A stretch of 64,000 bases of DNA from Punica granatum (lineage: Eukaryota; Streptophyta; Magnoliopsida; Myrtales; Lythraceae), in contig NC_045131.1 of assembly GCF_007655135.1 (NCBI RefSeq), forward strand, positions 682,001-746,000. Direction: 5' to 3'. Below, piece after piece: positions 34,553 through 45,310 of this stretch (the first letter of the stretch is position 1; every line of letters starts with the position of its first letter). The notes under the pieces were generated by a model. The model had not been told where the DNA came from. It ran no database searches and was given only the letters and a program-made list of their open reading frames with translations. The position numbers and the translations under genes are program-made.

Positions 34553-35952
34553 TTAGATTTTTTCAGGAGTCTTCCCTTCTTGCTGAAGTGCGTATTCTTT
34601 CTTCATTTGTTCCAGTACTGCATCATTGGCGCTGGAGAAAACACAACCCGCATGAACAAATTGTGAGATACGAGAGATCTCCCTCACTCCGACTACTCAG
34701 TATATTCTGACTGAATCAAACTCATCTCTAGCTACAGGCGGTATACTTCATTGTGAAGATTCGGGTTAGAACTCAACAAAAAGAAATTCTAACTGGGAGA
34801 ACTAGAGGATGACAGCATGATCATAATCTTGAGACATCTTCCTAATTGGGCTAGAACAAAGACTGAAAGATGATCCCCTTTCAGTGTTTCCAGTGAGCTA
34901 GTTTGCATTGATAGTCCACCCCATAAAACGCGCTCTCAATGCCTTCTTAGATGGAATCACCCAATTAAGCTACTAAATTACCTTTTCTATCCTTCTGCAT
35001 TGCATCTGACAGAATTAGCAGCTAAATGTTCAGATTTTGGTAGATTAATTTTCTCAAAAAGTTTAAACTACACCTTTTTATAACTTGACAATGAAATGGA
35101 TAAACATTAAACCCCATCTCCATCATTAACTGCCATTTAGCGATGTCCATTGATTCATTACTACAGCCATGAACACACATCATTAAGGAGGGAAACCGCA
35201 TACTAATCCACCATAATGCAGTGTTTCTGAACCGCAGAACCACAAAAACCCAGAGTTGCCACTGGACTCCCAACTCTCCTCACTATTAGAGCAGAATTTG
35301 TGGAAGCAGACAGAACTTACTATCTGTGAAGGCAGTCTTTCTTCTCTTAAAGCCTGTTTGCGACACTTAATAGGCCGAAAAAGTAGAAATCTTCCGGAAG
35401 TACATTGGTCATACTTTGAGGTGTACTCAGACATACTCTTCTCGTGCCTTCTGCTCCATTTTAATGCGCAAATCTGTAATTTAAAATAAGAAGAAGAAAA
35501 TCAGAACAATAATTAATCTTTGATGCAGAAATCAGCAAACAACAGGACGAATGGACTCCAAATCATGCACCAGGCCAAATTAAAAACTGTACTGCCATTA
35601 TCAGTGCTATGAATAAACAGAGACCGGTAATGGACGTAGCTGTCTAATCAAACTGTTTTTGAGTAGTAGAGCTATGACCACTCATATTCCAGTTTAGCAT
35701 TTCGGCAGAGAAGAACAGCTGCAGATGTCGAGATGATCGTAAGGTTAATGCTACTCCCAAGCTTTTGCAGCTCATTCACTCACAACATGAAGTATCACGG
35801 CTCAGAAAGAGATTCCATTTGCAGTCATTAGGGTTCATCAGAGGTTTGCGAGCACGAATACCTTCTTCGACCTCCTTGTTCATCAGAGGTTGAATACCTT
35901 CTTCGCTCTCCTTCTTCCCCTGATTTTCACGCGCCGGCTGCACGTATCCCAT
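34553..35952 (-). pseudogene. CMC1-like (twin CX9C) pseudogene, unit A copy
   Basis: Relict of the gene intact at 40012-41451. The exon 1 ATG at 35952 still reads MGYVQ, but then diverges and carries a short internal duplication. Exon 2 (about 35330-35470) has a one-base insertion in the KECDEYT region, giving a stop right after ...REEYV. Later changes remove three of the four CX9C cysteines in any single frame. Exon 3 (about 34553-34636) is still clean and reads ANDAVLEQMKKEY, ending at TAA 34553-34555. The GTAAGT donor of exon 2 is still present. A functional product is unlikely. Confidence 0.85.
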
Positions 35953-36359
35953 CTAAGACCGCAAGATTTCTCCGTTCACTGCAAATTTGTCAGCTCAGCC
36001 TCGTTATCGTGGAGATGGAGGAGAGGCAGTGTCTTAACGCGGCCCCTGACAGCAAGTTAGTAAAATTGCACATACGATCCCTATATTTTAGTATAGTACA
36101 CTTCCGCATCCAAACTTTTCTGAATTCGTGGATTAGTACCTACAGAATGCGCACCACAGATAATGCCTTGGTCGGGATCGCGCATGAAACACGACAGCAA
36201 GAACAACACCGACCGTATTTCATCCAACAAAGCCAAAAAAAAAAAAAAATCCAATATTTTCAAGTTGCCTGCCGCCCCTTTTTTTCCTGCCGGGCTGAGT
36301 AAATGGAACGAGAGGACTCAGTTTGTGAATTCAATTGATGGCTTCAGTTTCTTAAACAG

Positions 36360-38557
36360 CTATATGAGGCACTGGCTGATCAGTTGACAGGGAATAGTTG
36401 TCAATTGATGGCTTCTGCTACACTCAACTAAATGTAAAACTAACAACGAGTTTGGATGTGATCGGTGCTTTGCATGCGGAAACCAGAGGAAGCTATTGAC
36501 CTGTTTATGGTAGAGATCCTGCACATGCGCCTAGTACTTTGTTGATATTTGCAGCCAAAAATAAATAAATAAATAAATAAAGATGGCACAAGAACTTTAA
36601 TAATTAGTTTGATACACTGTAGATCTTGTTACCTACAAGTTATTGGATATCTGATTTGGCTTCAGCTGGAACTAATTTGCAAACAATCTTCTATACCAGT
36701 GAAATAAAATGCAGGCTTTTTTTACTCAAGTGCTGGGCAGAGAGAGGCGAAGGTTGCAGCTGAAAGGCGTTCGGTTGATGAAAGAGTGAGAAAAATTATT
36801 GAACTGAAGAACAAGGTGATATTTCATAAAATGTCCTCTCTCTCTTTCTTATATGCTGACTTGCCTTAATCAACAATAAATTCTTAACCTCTTTAGATGA
36901 CCTAACCCTGCAGGTTTGTTCAGGCAATGACAATAATTTTGTGGTGATTATTCCGTTAATAGTGTTATTTTCCTTGCATGTTTAATAAGCTGTTCTTTAG
37001 ATAATTGCCCTTTGAAGAGCGAAAAGAAGAAACATGAAAAGGTTGGTATTAGCTTGTGGTTGGTGGTGAAGCTGTCAATTCTGTCGAGGATTTGACCCCT
37101 GATTGCCTTGGCTGGGCTGGACTTGTCTATGAGCATGTCCTTGGAGAAGAGAAGAGAAGTACACGTTTGTGGAAAATGCGAAGAATACCCATTCTTGCAC
37201 TGTATTGATCAAATTGTACATTTCTTAATAAAAAATTGTCTAGCATGATCATACAATTGCTCAAATAAAGGATGCTGTTCGTGATGGATTAAAAGCAGTA
37301 AAAAAATACTATCGAAGATGAGGCAGTTATACTGGTAATTTTTGTTTCAACATTATCAATTGTGCATGAAGAAATTTACTGTTTTGAAGATTGCGGTTGG
37401 TAACTCATTATATATGGAGTTCCTTTATTATCGGATGCTGGAAAGATAGACCTGAGAGTCTAAGCTCTTGGTTTTGCTGCCACTGGTTCTTATTCTGATG
37501 AGTTACTCCAGAACTGTAAATAATCCAAGTCTTATGTGGTGTCGTCTGCATTGGGTTCCTTGCAAAATTTTGTGTGGCTTTTTCCTGTTAGCTCATGTGC
37601 AAATACTTCCCTTAGATATACCGGAAACATAGACGCATTAAATTTAGCTCGTACAATATGTGAAGCTGGTCATTCAGATTTCTTTGAAGCTCCATGCCTC
37701 TTCAAATAAACTTCTATTGCTGAAACAATGAAAGAATGTGACTCTGCACAAAGCAAATTCATCAGTGAAATGCTCACTTTGCTCTTGATTTTACCTCTAT
37801 CTCTGTGACAAGATGTGTTGAAATTTTTATGAAGGTGCGTTGCAATTTCGATGACATTAGCTGTTGTATTACGTTCTGGTCTCAGGGGGGGTGGAGCCTT
37901 TGAGATGGCAGCCAGAAAATAATACTGGATCAATGAAGTGTGGAAAGCCGTCCAAAGGGTAACAAGATATTCTCTCAACTGTTTTATATAAGTAAAATTT
38001 ATTGTTGCTATTACCAGGATTTTATAAGCATTATTATGATGAATCTGAAAACAGCATGCTCAGCTGGGTGTGGAAGCTTTTGCCGATGCTCTTCTCGTGA
38101 TCCCTAAGACACTTCCGTAGACTTGACACGGAAGAAGTGGTTATTTCTCTCACGGTATGCTTATTTACCACATTTAATTAAGTAAACAGATATTGACTGT
38201 ATTTCAGTAGAAGAAACACTCACTGGTCTTTCTATTGGGCGGTGGCATTTTCAGGGGGAACATGATAGAGCGAACGTTGTGGGATTAAACCAACATACTG
38301 GCGAGCCTATTGACCCTCAAATGGAAGGCATCTTTGACAGTTATTCAGTGAAGCGCCAAATCATCAACTCCGGTCATGATGTTGCTAACATCTCGACTGT
38401 AAGTACCCTTCCAGGAGAATGTTGATGCGACAATGTCACTTGGACATAAGTTGACCCCACGATTTTGCTTTGCAGGCCTGTAATTGCAAACCATCTGCTA
38501 TTGCTTGATGAAAATGAAGTGATTCGTGCTGGCCTTAACATGCGGAAACCCACTTAA
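36360..38557 (+). pseudogene. CCT6 pseudogene, 5'-truncated unit B copy
   Basis: Corresponds to exons 5-15 of the gene at 29510-33433; exons 1-4 and the promoter were never included in the duplicated unit. Damage seen: the exon 5 donor region is altered (about 36392-36410); the end of exon 6, all of exon 7 and part of intron 7 are deleted (junction about 36528); exon 9 has lost most of its second half (about 36946); exon 10 carries a +4 insertion (about 37058-37066); the start of exon 11 is missing; exon 13 has a short deletion (about 38114). The end, RKPT then TAA at 38555-38557, is still readable. Confidence 0.93.
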
Positions 38558-39358
38558 ACCTAAGGCGTCTTCAGCTCTATACAGTCTCTCCGAGGAAAAA
38601 ACCTGTTTTTATTGCTTTTGTGTGAGTTGAATGGCTTGCAAAATAGGCGCTGGGAACCATGGATTGAGCTAATCGAGTCTCTAAAGGGAAGCTACAAAAG
38701 GAGTGGATGCAAATTTACTCCCCATTTTGCATGATTATCGACTTATAATTGAAGTATTCGACCTGTTTTTATTATGGAATTGTTAGCATAGAATTTATCT
38801 TCTTTTTTTTGTTTTGACATTGTCTATGATCAATTTTCAAGTGTTTTCCTTCTTTTCTCAGTGACTGAGTTGCTACATATGTTCTCTCTTTCAGTTTGTA
38901 TAATTTCTACTGTTTATTTTGATCGGGCCAATTGCAAGTTGTATGGAAGGATCACCTTTCTGACTACCCGATTTACATCCATCAAACTTATCTCGTTAAC
39001 TTCTGAAATGGAAAGATATACCAGATTGTGGACTGAGATGTAAGACCCTGACCCAGAGACTGAACAAGCTACTGATCCAGGGACCGAACAAGCTTGCCTC
39101 GAGTACTGAAGGAACCCTATGGCTGAGTCAAGCAGTGGATGGACACATGATTTGTGCGAGTTGGGCTTCAGCCTCGAGACTCGGATGTAGCCCCTGCGGC
39201 CTGTGCGGCCTTTCGATTTTCTCAATCTTGCACATAGTTACTTGGATGGGAAGTGAATCATCAGGCAGAAGCAGGGGAAAAGAAAGACACGAGAACTTGA
39301 AAATCTAATCCTATTGCACGAGTGACATAGCAGCTCATCAAGTTTTTACGGCGCAAAC

Positions 39359-39542
39359 TGTTGGGCGGTTTCGCTCCTATATGGAGAATGATGCAAGCGG
39401 ATATTGAAGGTAATCTCACATGAAAAAGTTGAGAAAAAATCCATAGATTTATAATGACAATGATCTCGTAATTTATTGACATAAACTTTTGAATTGCGGA
39501 TAGACCGGAGTCCGAAGTAAGCCCGTTGATTTTTTTCTAACA
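39359..39542. repeat. TRIM left LTR
   Basis: 184-bp direct terminal repeat, TG...CA, preceded by the CAAAC target-site copy and followed by the tRNA-Met primer-binding site. Confidence 0.9.
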
Positions 39543-39723
39543 AGTGGTATCATAGCCGAAAGTAAAAATCATAGGGAAATGCACATGCTATGCATGGAAA
39601 CCCACACCACACCAAGGTTCGAGTGTGGAACTCGTGACTAATGAAGTGCCTAACAATTGGTATTCAAGTCCGGAAGTAGAAGCCCGACTCGAAGTCCTCC
39701 ACATAGTCGAGAATGGAGAGAAT

Positions 39724-39907
39724 TGTTGGGCAGTTTCTCTCCTATATGGAGAATGATACAGGCGGATGTTTGAGGTAATCTCACATGGAAAAGTTGAGAG
39801 AAAATCTATAAGTTTATAAGAACAATGGTCTAGCAATTTATTGACTTAAGCTTTTGAGTTGCGGATAGACCGGAGTTCGAAGTAAGCCTCTGGATTTTTT
39901 CCTCACA
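39724..39907. repeat. TRIM right LTR
   Basis: 184-bp direct terminal repeat of the same length as the left one, followed by the second CAAAC. By eye it differs from the left LTR at about 30 positions (roughly 84% identity), which points to considerable age. Confidence 0.9.
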
Positions 39908-40011
39908 CAAACGAGTAGAAACCAGGGTCCAATTGGAAAGAAATTTCCTCTGTCGCCTCCATCTGAGTAGGAGAATGCTTCCCCGAGCAGTCAGAAATCT
40001 GCTGTCTTGAG

Positions 40012-41451
40012 TTAAATTTTCGCAGGAGTCTTCTCTTCCACGTATTCTTTCTTCATTTGCTCCAGTACCGCATCATTGGTGCTGCAGAAAACACAACCCA
40101 CATGAACAAATTGTGATATACTAGAGATCTCCCTATCTCCCACTGCTGTCAGTATATTCTGACTGAATCAAACTCTATCTCTAGCTACAAGCGGTATACT
40201 TCACTGTGAAGATTTGAGTTAGAACTCAACAAAAAGAAATTCTAACTAGGAGAACTAGAGGATGACAGCATGATCATAATCTTGAGACATCTTCCTAATT
40301 GGGCTAGAACAATGACGGAAAGATGATCCCCTTTCAGTGTTTCCAGAGAGCTAGCTTGCATTGACAGTCCACCCCATAAATGCTCTCTCAATGCTTTCTT
40401 AGATGGAATCACCCAATTAAGCTAGTATAAATTACCTTTATAGCGTTCTGCATTGCATCTGACAGAACTAGCAGCTAAATGTTCAGATTTGGTAGATTGA
40501 TTTTCCAAGAAGTTTAAACTTACACCTTTTTATAACTTGACAATTGAAATGGACAAACATTAACCTCCATCTCCATCATTAACTGCCATTTACCAATGTC
40601 CATTGATTCATTACTACAGCCATGAACACACAGAACCACAAAGACCCGGAGAAGGGAGTTGCCACTGGACTCCCAACACTCCTCACTATTAGAGCAGAAT
40701 TTGTGGAAGCATTCAGGTTTCAGTTTCAGATGTTACTCAAACACACTGCAGATTTGGATTGGACTTCTATCTCTTGTCTGACAAACTCAACACCATACAA
40801 TCAGCAACGGTCTCAAAGGGGAACACTATTATTTCAAAAAGAGCGCTGCAGTACAAATCATCCAGAGAAATAGTAAAGCAGACAAACTTACTAGTGGTGA
40901 AGGCAGTCATTCAGTTCTTTAGCCTGTTTGCGACACTGCCAAATGACTGAAATTGTTCTTCCGGAGGCACATTGTGCATACTTTGAGGTGTACTCGTCAC
41001 ACTCTTTTAGTGCCTTCTGCTTCATTTTACTGCGCAAAGCTGTAATTTAAAATAAGAAGAAGAAAATCAGACAATAATTAATCTTTGATGCAGAAATCAG
41101 CAAACAACATGATGAATGAACTCCAAATCATATTATCAGTGCTATGAATTAACGGAGACTGGTAATGGACGTAGCTGTCTAATCAAACTGATTTTGAATA
41201 GTAGAGCTATGATCACTCATATTCCAGTTTAGCATTTCGGGAGAGACGAATCGCTTCAGATGTCGACATGATCGTAAGCTTAATGCTACTCCGAAGCTTT
41301 CGCAGCTCATTCACTCACAACATGAAGTATCACAGCTCAGAAAGCGATTGCATTTGCAGTCATTAGGGTTCATCAGAGGTTTGCGAGCACGAATACCTTC
41401 TTCGACCTTCTTCTTCACATGATTTTCACGCGCCTCCTGCACGTATCCCAT
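40012..41451 (-). CDS. CMC1: CMC1-like mitochondrial twin-CX9C protein (cytochrome c oxidase biogenesis), intact unit B copy
   Basis: Small intermembrane-space protein of the Cmc1 family, which helps cytochrome c oxidase copper handling and assembly and is imported through the Mia40 disulfide relay. Exons: 41397-41451, 40892-41039, 40012-40081; 273 nt, 90 aa, all in frame with GT-AG joins. It begins MGYVQEARENHVKKKVEE. The twin motif is complete: C-x9-C in KECDEYTSKYAQC and C-x9-C in WQCRKQAKELNDCLHH. Exon 3 reads TNDAVLEQMKKEY. There is no presequence, as is usual for CX9C proteins. It lies convergent to the CCT6 relict, and the TRIM sits about 105 bp beyond its stop codon. The unit A copy is broken, so this is probably the working one. 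Confidence 0.88.
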
Positions 41452-41865
41452 CTAAAACCGCAGGATTTCTCCGTCCACTGCAAATTTGTCAGCCAGCCTC
41501 GTTATCGAGGAGATGGAGGAGAGGCAGTGTCGAACTCGGAAGTCGGAACTCAGCTCAACCGAGTTCACGTTACGGCCGAGACTAATCTCGTTCCCGGACA
41601 GCAAGTTAGTATAATTTCGCATACGATCCCTATGTTTTAATATATTACACTTCCGCGCCCAAACTTTTTGAATTTTTGGATTAGTACCTATACAATATAG
41701 GACGCACCAGACAGCGGTATTGCCTCGGTAGTCGTTGACTAGCAACTCGAGAGATCGTGCATGAAACACGACAGCAAGAAAGACACCGACCGTATTTCAC
41801 CCAACAAAGCCAAAAGAGAGAAAAAAAATCAAATATTTCCTAGTTGAATGCCGCCCCTTTTTTCT

Positions 41866-43278
41866 TTAAATAGGACACATAATTAATTGCTATTAATATC
41901 CCTAGAGATTAGCAATATCAAATAATAAAAAGATTTTCTATAGTAAAAGTTAGTATTTATAGTTTCAAAAAAAATTAGATTATCTAAGTTGAACTCAAGA
42001 TAATTAAAAGATAAAATTGTACATATGAAAGAAAGCAAACACCTTTTATTTTCTTCATAGTTCTAATGCGTAATAATGTAACAGAAGAAGAGTAGCTGAA
42101 AGGGGACCAAAATAAATAGATGGAGGATTTTCGTGACGGGAAGTAAATTTGAGGAAATATTTGGGGCCGGAAAAAAAGAAGAGAAATAAACAGCGAAGCA
42201 ATGCGATTGGGCGGTAGGCTTTGACGGTCAACGACAGCGTGGCAAAGGGGGGGGAAGAGGGGGAGGGGGGTGTTGAGGGAGTTGGAGCTCCACGGTATCT
42301 CCGTCACCAACCAGTTGTTAATGTAATGTAATGTAATTGGACCTCTCTTCTCCCCTCTCCTCTCTCTATTAAGAACCCTACACGCTTCTCCTCTCTCTTC
42401 ACCCTCCGATCCCTCTCAGTCCTCCTCCCTCCTCTTTCTCCGAAGAGTCGCTACTCCCCTTCTTTACCGTCACCCGGAGGTACTCCTCCTCCCTCCCTCT
42501 CTTTCTCCGCCGGCTTCTCTGTTAATTTCACTCTGGTTTGCTTTAATCTCTTGTTGAGGTTAGATCTTTTGATGCGATTCCTGCAACTGCTCTCGCGCTC
42601 GGTTTGTTTTGAGATCTGAAGTCATGCTTTTGATTTTCTGATCCGTGCTCGTTGTTTCGATCGTCTTGGCGTTGATCTGGGGCTGATATCAGTGTCTGTG
42701 ATCCGATCTGTTGAGGTTTCGAGCTCTGTTGGGCGTGAAGGCTTTCCTGATCTGACTTAGGGCCTTCTTATCATTATACTTTTGACTGAGGAACGTTTAT
42801 TCGGATTTCAAACTTCTCTCTCTCTGTTTTTTTTTTCCCCAAGGCGAAATCTTTCATCTATTCGTAAATATGAGTCCGAGTTTAAATATCTCCAGTTTTA
42901 GGCCTTTAGATGGTATAGGAAGTATCATGTAGCATACTTTGACTTTGGCTTAGCAACTATTATCCGTAGCAAATAAGGCAGGACAATATCTTTGTCAATC
43001 TTGTTCTATTAGTATATATACATACTTGCATATTATTGTACTTCCAACGTTTAACTAATGTTTGCTGGAGCTATTATCGAATCATGGAAGATGGTTATAT
43101 TGTAGAAAATTTGCGACATAGGTAGATCTTGACATGACACTGAGCTTACTATTACTGGTCCCCCCCACCACCCCCAAAAAAAAAAAAAGTAATCTTGGAT
43201 TCCGGTACATTCCTGTACTAAATATGTTCGATGTTTGGCTACCTTGCAGACTTCGAGCATTAGAGCAGTATAGCAAAT
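41866..43278 (+). promoter_or_regulatory. Upstream region, pyrimidine-rich leader and probable 5'UTR intron of the 14-3-3 gene
   Basis: A CT-rich leader with CTCTCT tracts at about 42340-42479 is followed by a donor at 42480 (CGGAG|gtactcc) and an acceptor TTGCAG ending at 43249. This gives a 770-bp intron placed 29 bp before the ATG at 43279. Such leader introns are common in plant 14-3-3 genes. Transcript support cannot be checked here. The stretch before 42330 has no gene. Confidence 0.6.
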
Positions 43279-44597
43279 ATGTCGCCATCTGATTCTTCTC
43301 GGGAGGATAATGTCTACATGGCTAAGTTAGCTGAGCAGGCTGAGAGGTATGAGGAAATGGTGGAATTCATGGAGAAAGTAGCCAAGACTGTGGATGTTGA
43401 GGAGCTCACTGTTGAGGAGCGTAATCTCCTGTCTGTTGCATACAAGAATGTGATTGGGGCCAGGAGGGCTTCATGGAGAATTATCTCGTCTATTGAGCAG
43501 AAGGAAGAAAGCAGGGGAAACGAGGATCATGTTGTAATTATTAAGGACTACAGAGGGAAGATTGAATCCGAACTCAGCAAAATCTGTGATGGAATCCTCA
43601 GTCTCCTTGAATCGCACCTCATTCCTTCAGCTTCATCTGCTGAGTCTAAGGTTTTCTATCTTAAGATGAAGGGTGACTACCATAGGTACCTAGCCGAGTT
43701 TAAGACTGGAGCTGAAAGGAAGGAAGCTGCTGAGAGCACTCTGTTGGCTTACAAATCTGCTCAGGTATGGGCAAATTTGGCAGATCCACTCGTATGCTTT
43801 TTCATTGAGATCTGTTGTCTTAAATCTCTTTTTACTGATTAAATTTCTGATTGTGTTATCTTTTGTGTAGGATATTGCTCTTGCTGAACTAGCTCCCACT
43901 CATCCGATAAGGCTGGGACTTGCCCTGAATTTCTCAGTGTTCTACTATGAGATTTTGAACTCTCCTGATCGTGCCTGCAACCTTGCCAAGCAGGTACAAC
44001 TTACTGCTTTGTTTGACTACTTTTTGTTGTTGCTGTAGAATAGGTACTATCAGGCTACTATGCTTTCATGATAGCATCAATAGATCAGATTCAGCAAACT
44101 TCACTAGATAATGTTTTACTGCTGCATAAGAATATACATACATATATATATATATATTGCATAATCTGGATAGAGATGTTTCCTGTCATGTATTGGAATT
44201 ATCATCACTGGTGCCTACTCTCTTCGCTCAGCTCCTCCTTTGCGTTGCAGGCCTTTGATGAGGCTATCTCTGAGCTTGACACTTTGGGTGAGGAGTCCTA
44301 CAAGGATAGCACATTGATCATGCAACTTCTACGGGACAATCTGACGCTCTGGACTTCTGATCTCCCGGTGAGACTCTTTCCCTCGCACTCTCGTGTACCC
44401 ATGTACACAGCGTATACAATGAACCAGCATTGAGAATGCTTTCTGCTTGCAGCTTCGTGCAAATATTCCTTGATGTATTTCTATTGGCCTGCTTTTAGTA
44501 TTTCGAAACTTAATGATAGTGCTTAATATTTCAGGAGGATGCTGGAGATGAGATTAAGGAAGCTTCTAAGCGGGACTCTGGGGAGGGACAGCAGTGA
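43279..44597 (+). CDS. 14-3-3 protein (general regulatory factor, non-epsilon type)
   Basis: Phosphoserine/threonine-binding adaptor acting as a dimer; clients include plasma-membrane H+-ATPase, nitrate reductase and brassinosteroid factors. Exons: 43279-43764, 43871-43993, 44251-44367, 44535-44597; 262 aa, a normal length. Both family signatures are present: [20 protein letters not shown] (signature 1) and the [20 protein letters not shown] region (signature 2). Groove residues in KNVIGARR and the DYHRYLAEF stretch are intact. The acidic tail ends [17 protein letters not shown]. Four coding exons fit the plant non-epsilon group. Which isoform it is cannot be told. Confidence 0.96.
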
Positions 44598-44993
44598 TGT
44601 GCTTAGTGTACGAGCATTTGTGCCTTGGATGATGAACTTTATAGTAGAGATGCCGTTTCGCTTGTAGCATGATGTCTTTTAAGGATCTTGCTTAGACAGC
44701 TCCAAAGGATCTAAACGGTGTGGAAATTATGAACTTCCTTTAATTAATTTTTTAGTAGTTTGGGCTTGGTGAAATTGGAAATTGATGCTCCCCTTTGCTC
44801 GTTCTTCGGCTCAACTTGTGCGACTTGAGTGCTTACTAAAATTTGAAAATGAACAGATCAACAGTAATCAGTTTCAATAATCCATTTATGCGCAGTCAAT
44901 AATTCGTGATCATTGATTTCCTGAGTCTGTACTCATAGCTAGTGGGACACGATACTTCCATCCTCTCTGCAAGCATTTTGTTTGACGCCCATC

Positions 44994-45106
44994 AGCTGAC
45001 GATGATAAAGCCTTTTTTTTTGCTGGATAATGATAAAGCCTTATTCCTAGGAAAAAGAGTTCGACCTGCTGATGATGATAAAGCCTTGTTCCTACGAAAA
45101 AGAGAA
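44994..45106. repeat. Three imperfect copies of a GATGATAAAGCC-type unit
   Basis: Copies near 45001, 45029 and 45073 share TGATAAAGCCTT; the last two also share TTCCTA(G/C)GAAAAAGAG. They lie in the short space between the 14-3-3 gene and the convergent gene on the other strand. Confidence 0.7.
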
Positions 45107-45310
45107 TCAAACATAATGATATTTGTATATAGTGTACTTCATTCCATCCTTTCAAGTAGTGGCATGTACCTATCAAAATTGAAAATTCACATATACAAGA
45201 AGATTACACGGGCATACGTCATACAATGTACTTCACATGGGGCTACCGGTGCTACATTTCTGATTCTGAGTTGGACCTAAATCAATGAATAGGAGAGTAA
45301 ATGGTGTCCA

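Larger units (their letters stand above)
30597..36285. repeat. Segmental tandem duplication, unit A (about 5.7 kb)
   Basis: It begins inside CCT6 intron 4, near AGTAAAT at 30597, and ends near the GCCGCCCCTTTTTT block at about 36272-36285. It holds CCT6 exons 5-15 (working) and a CMC1-like relict on the other strand. Colinear similarity with unit B is high; by eye about 95% around CCT6 exon 8. A stretch of about 230 bp (34161-34393) is present only here. Confidence 0.92.
39359..39907. mobile_element. TRIM (terminal-repeat retrotransposon in miniature), 549 bp
   Basis: Two direct terminal repeats of 184 bp each (39359-39542 and 39724-39907), both starting TGTTGGGC and ending in CA. They flank a 181-bp non-coding interior. 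Right after the left LTR is TGGTATCATAGC (39545-39556), a near-perfect primer-binding site for initiator Met-tRNA. A purine-rich GAATGGAGAGA (39711-39721) before the right LTR fits a polypurine tract. The 5-bp target-site duplication CAAAC is at 39354-39358 and 39908-39912. Unit A has the empty site, GCGCAAACGAGTAG, near 34447. There is no gag or pol, so movement would depend on another element's enzymes. Confidence 0.93.
36297..41865. repeat. Segmental tandem duplication, unit B (about 5.6 kb)
   Basis: It directly follows unit A, head to tail; the junction is near 36286-36300, where the 5'-flank end of A meets CCT6-intron-4-like sequence. It holds a broken CCT6 copy (exon 5 onward), a TRIM element and an intact CMC1-like gene. 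The last clear match to unit A is at about 41851-41865. Confidence 0.92.
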
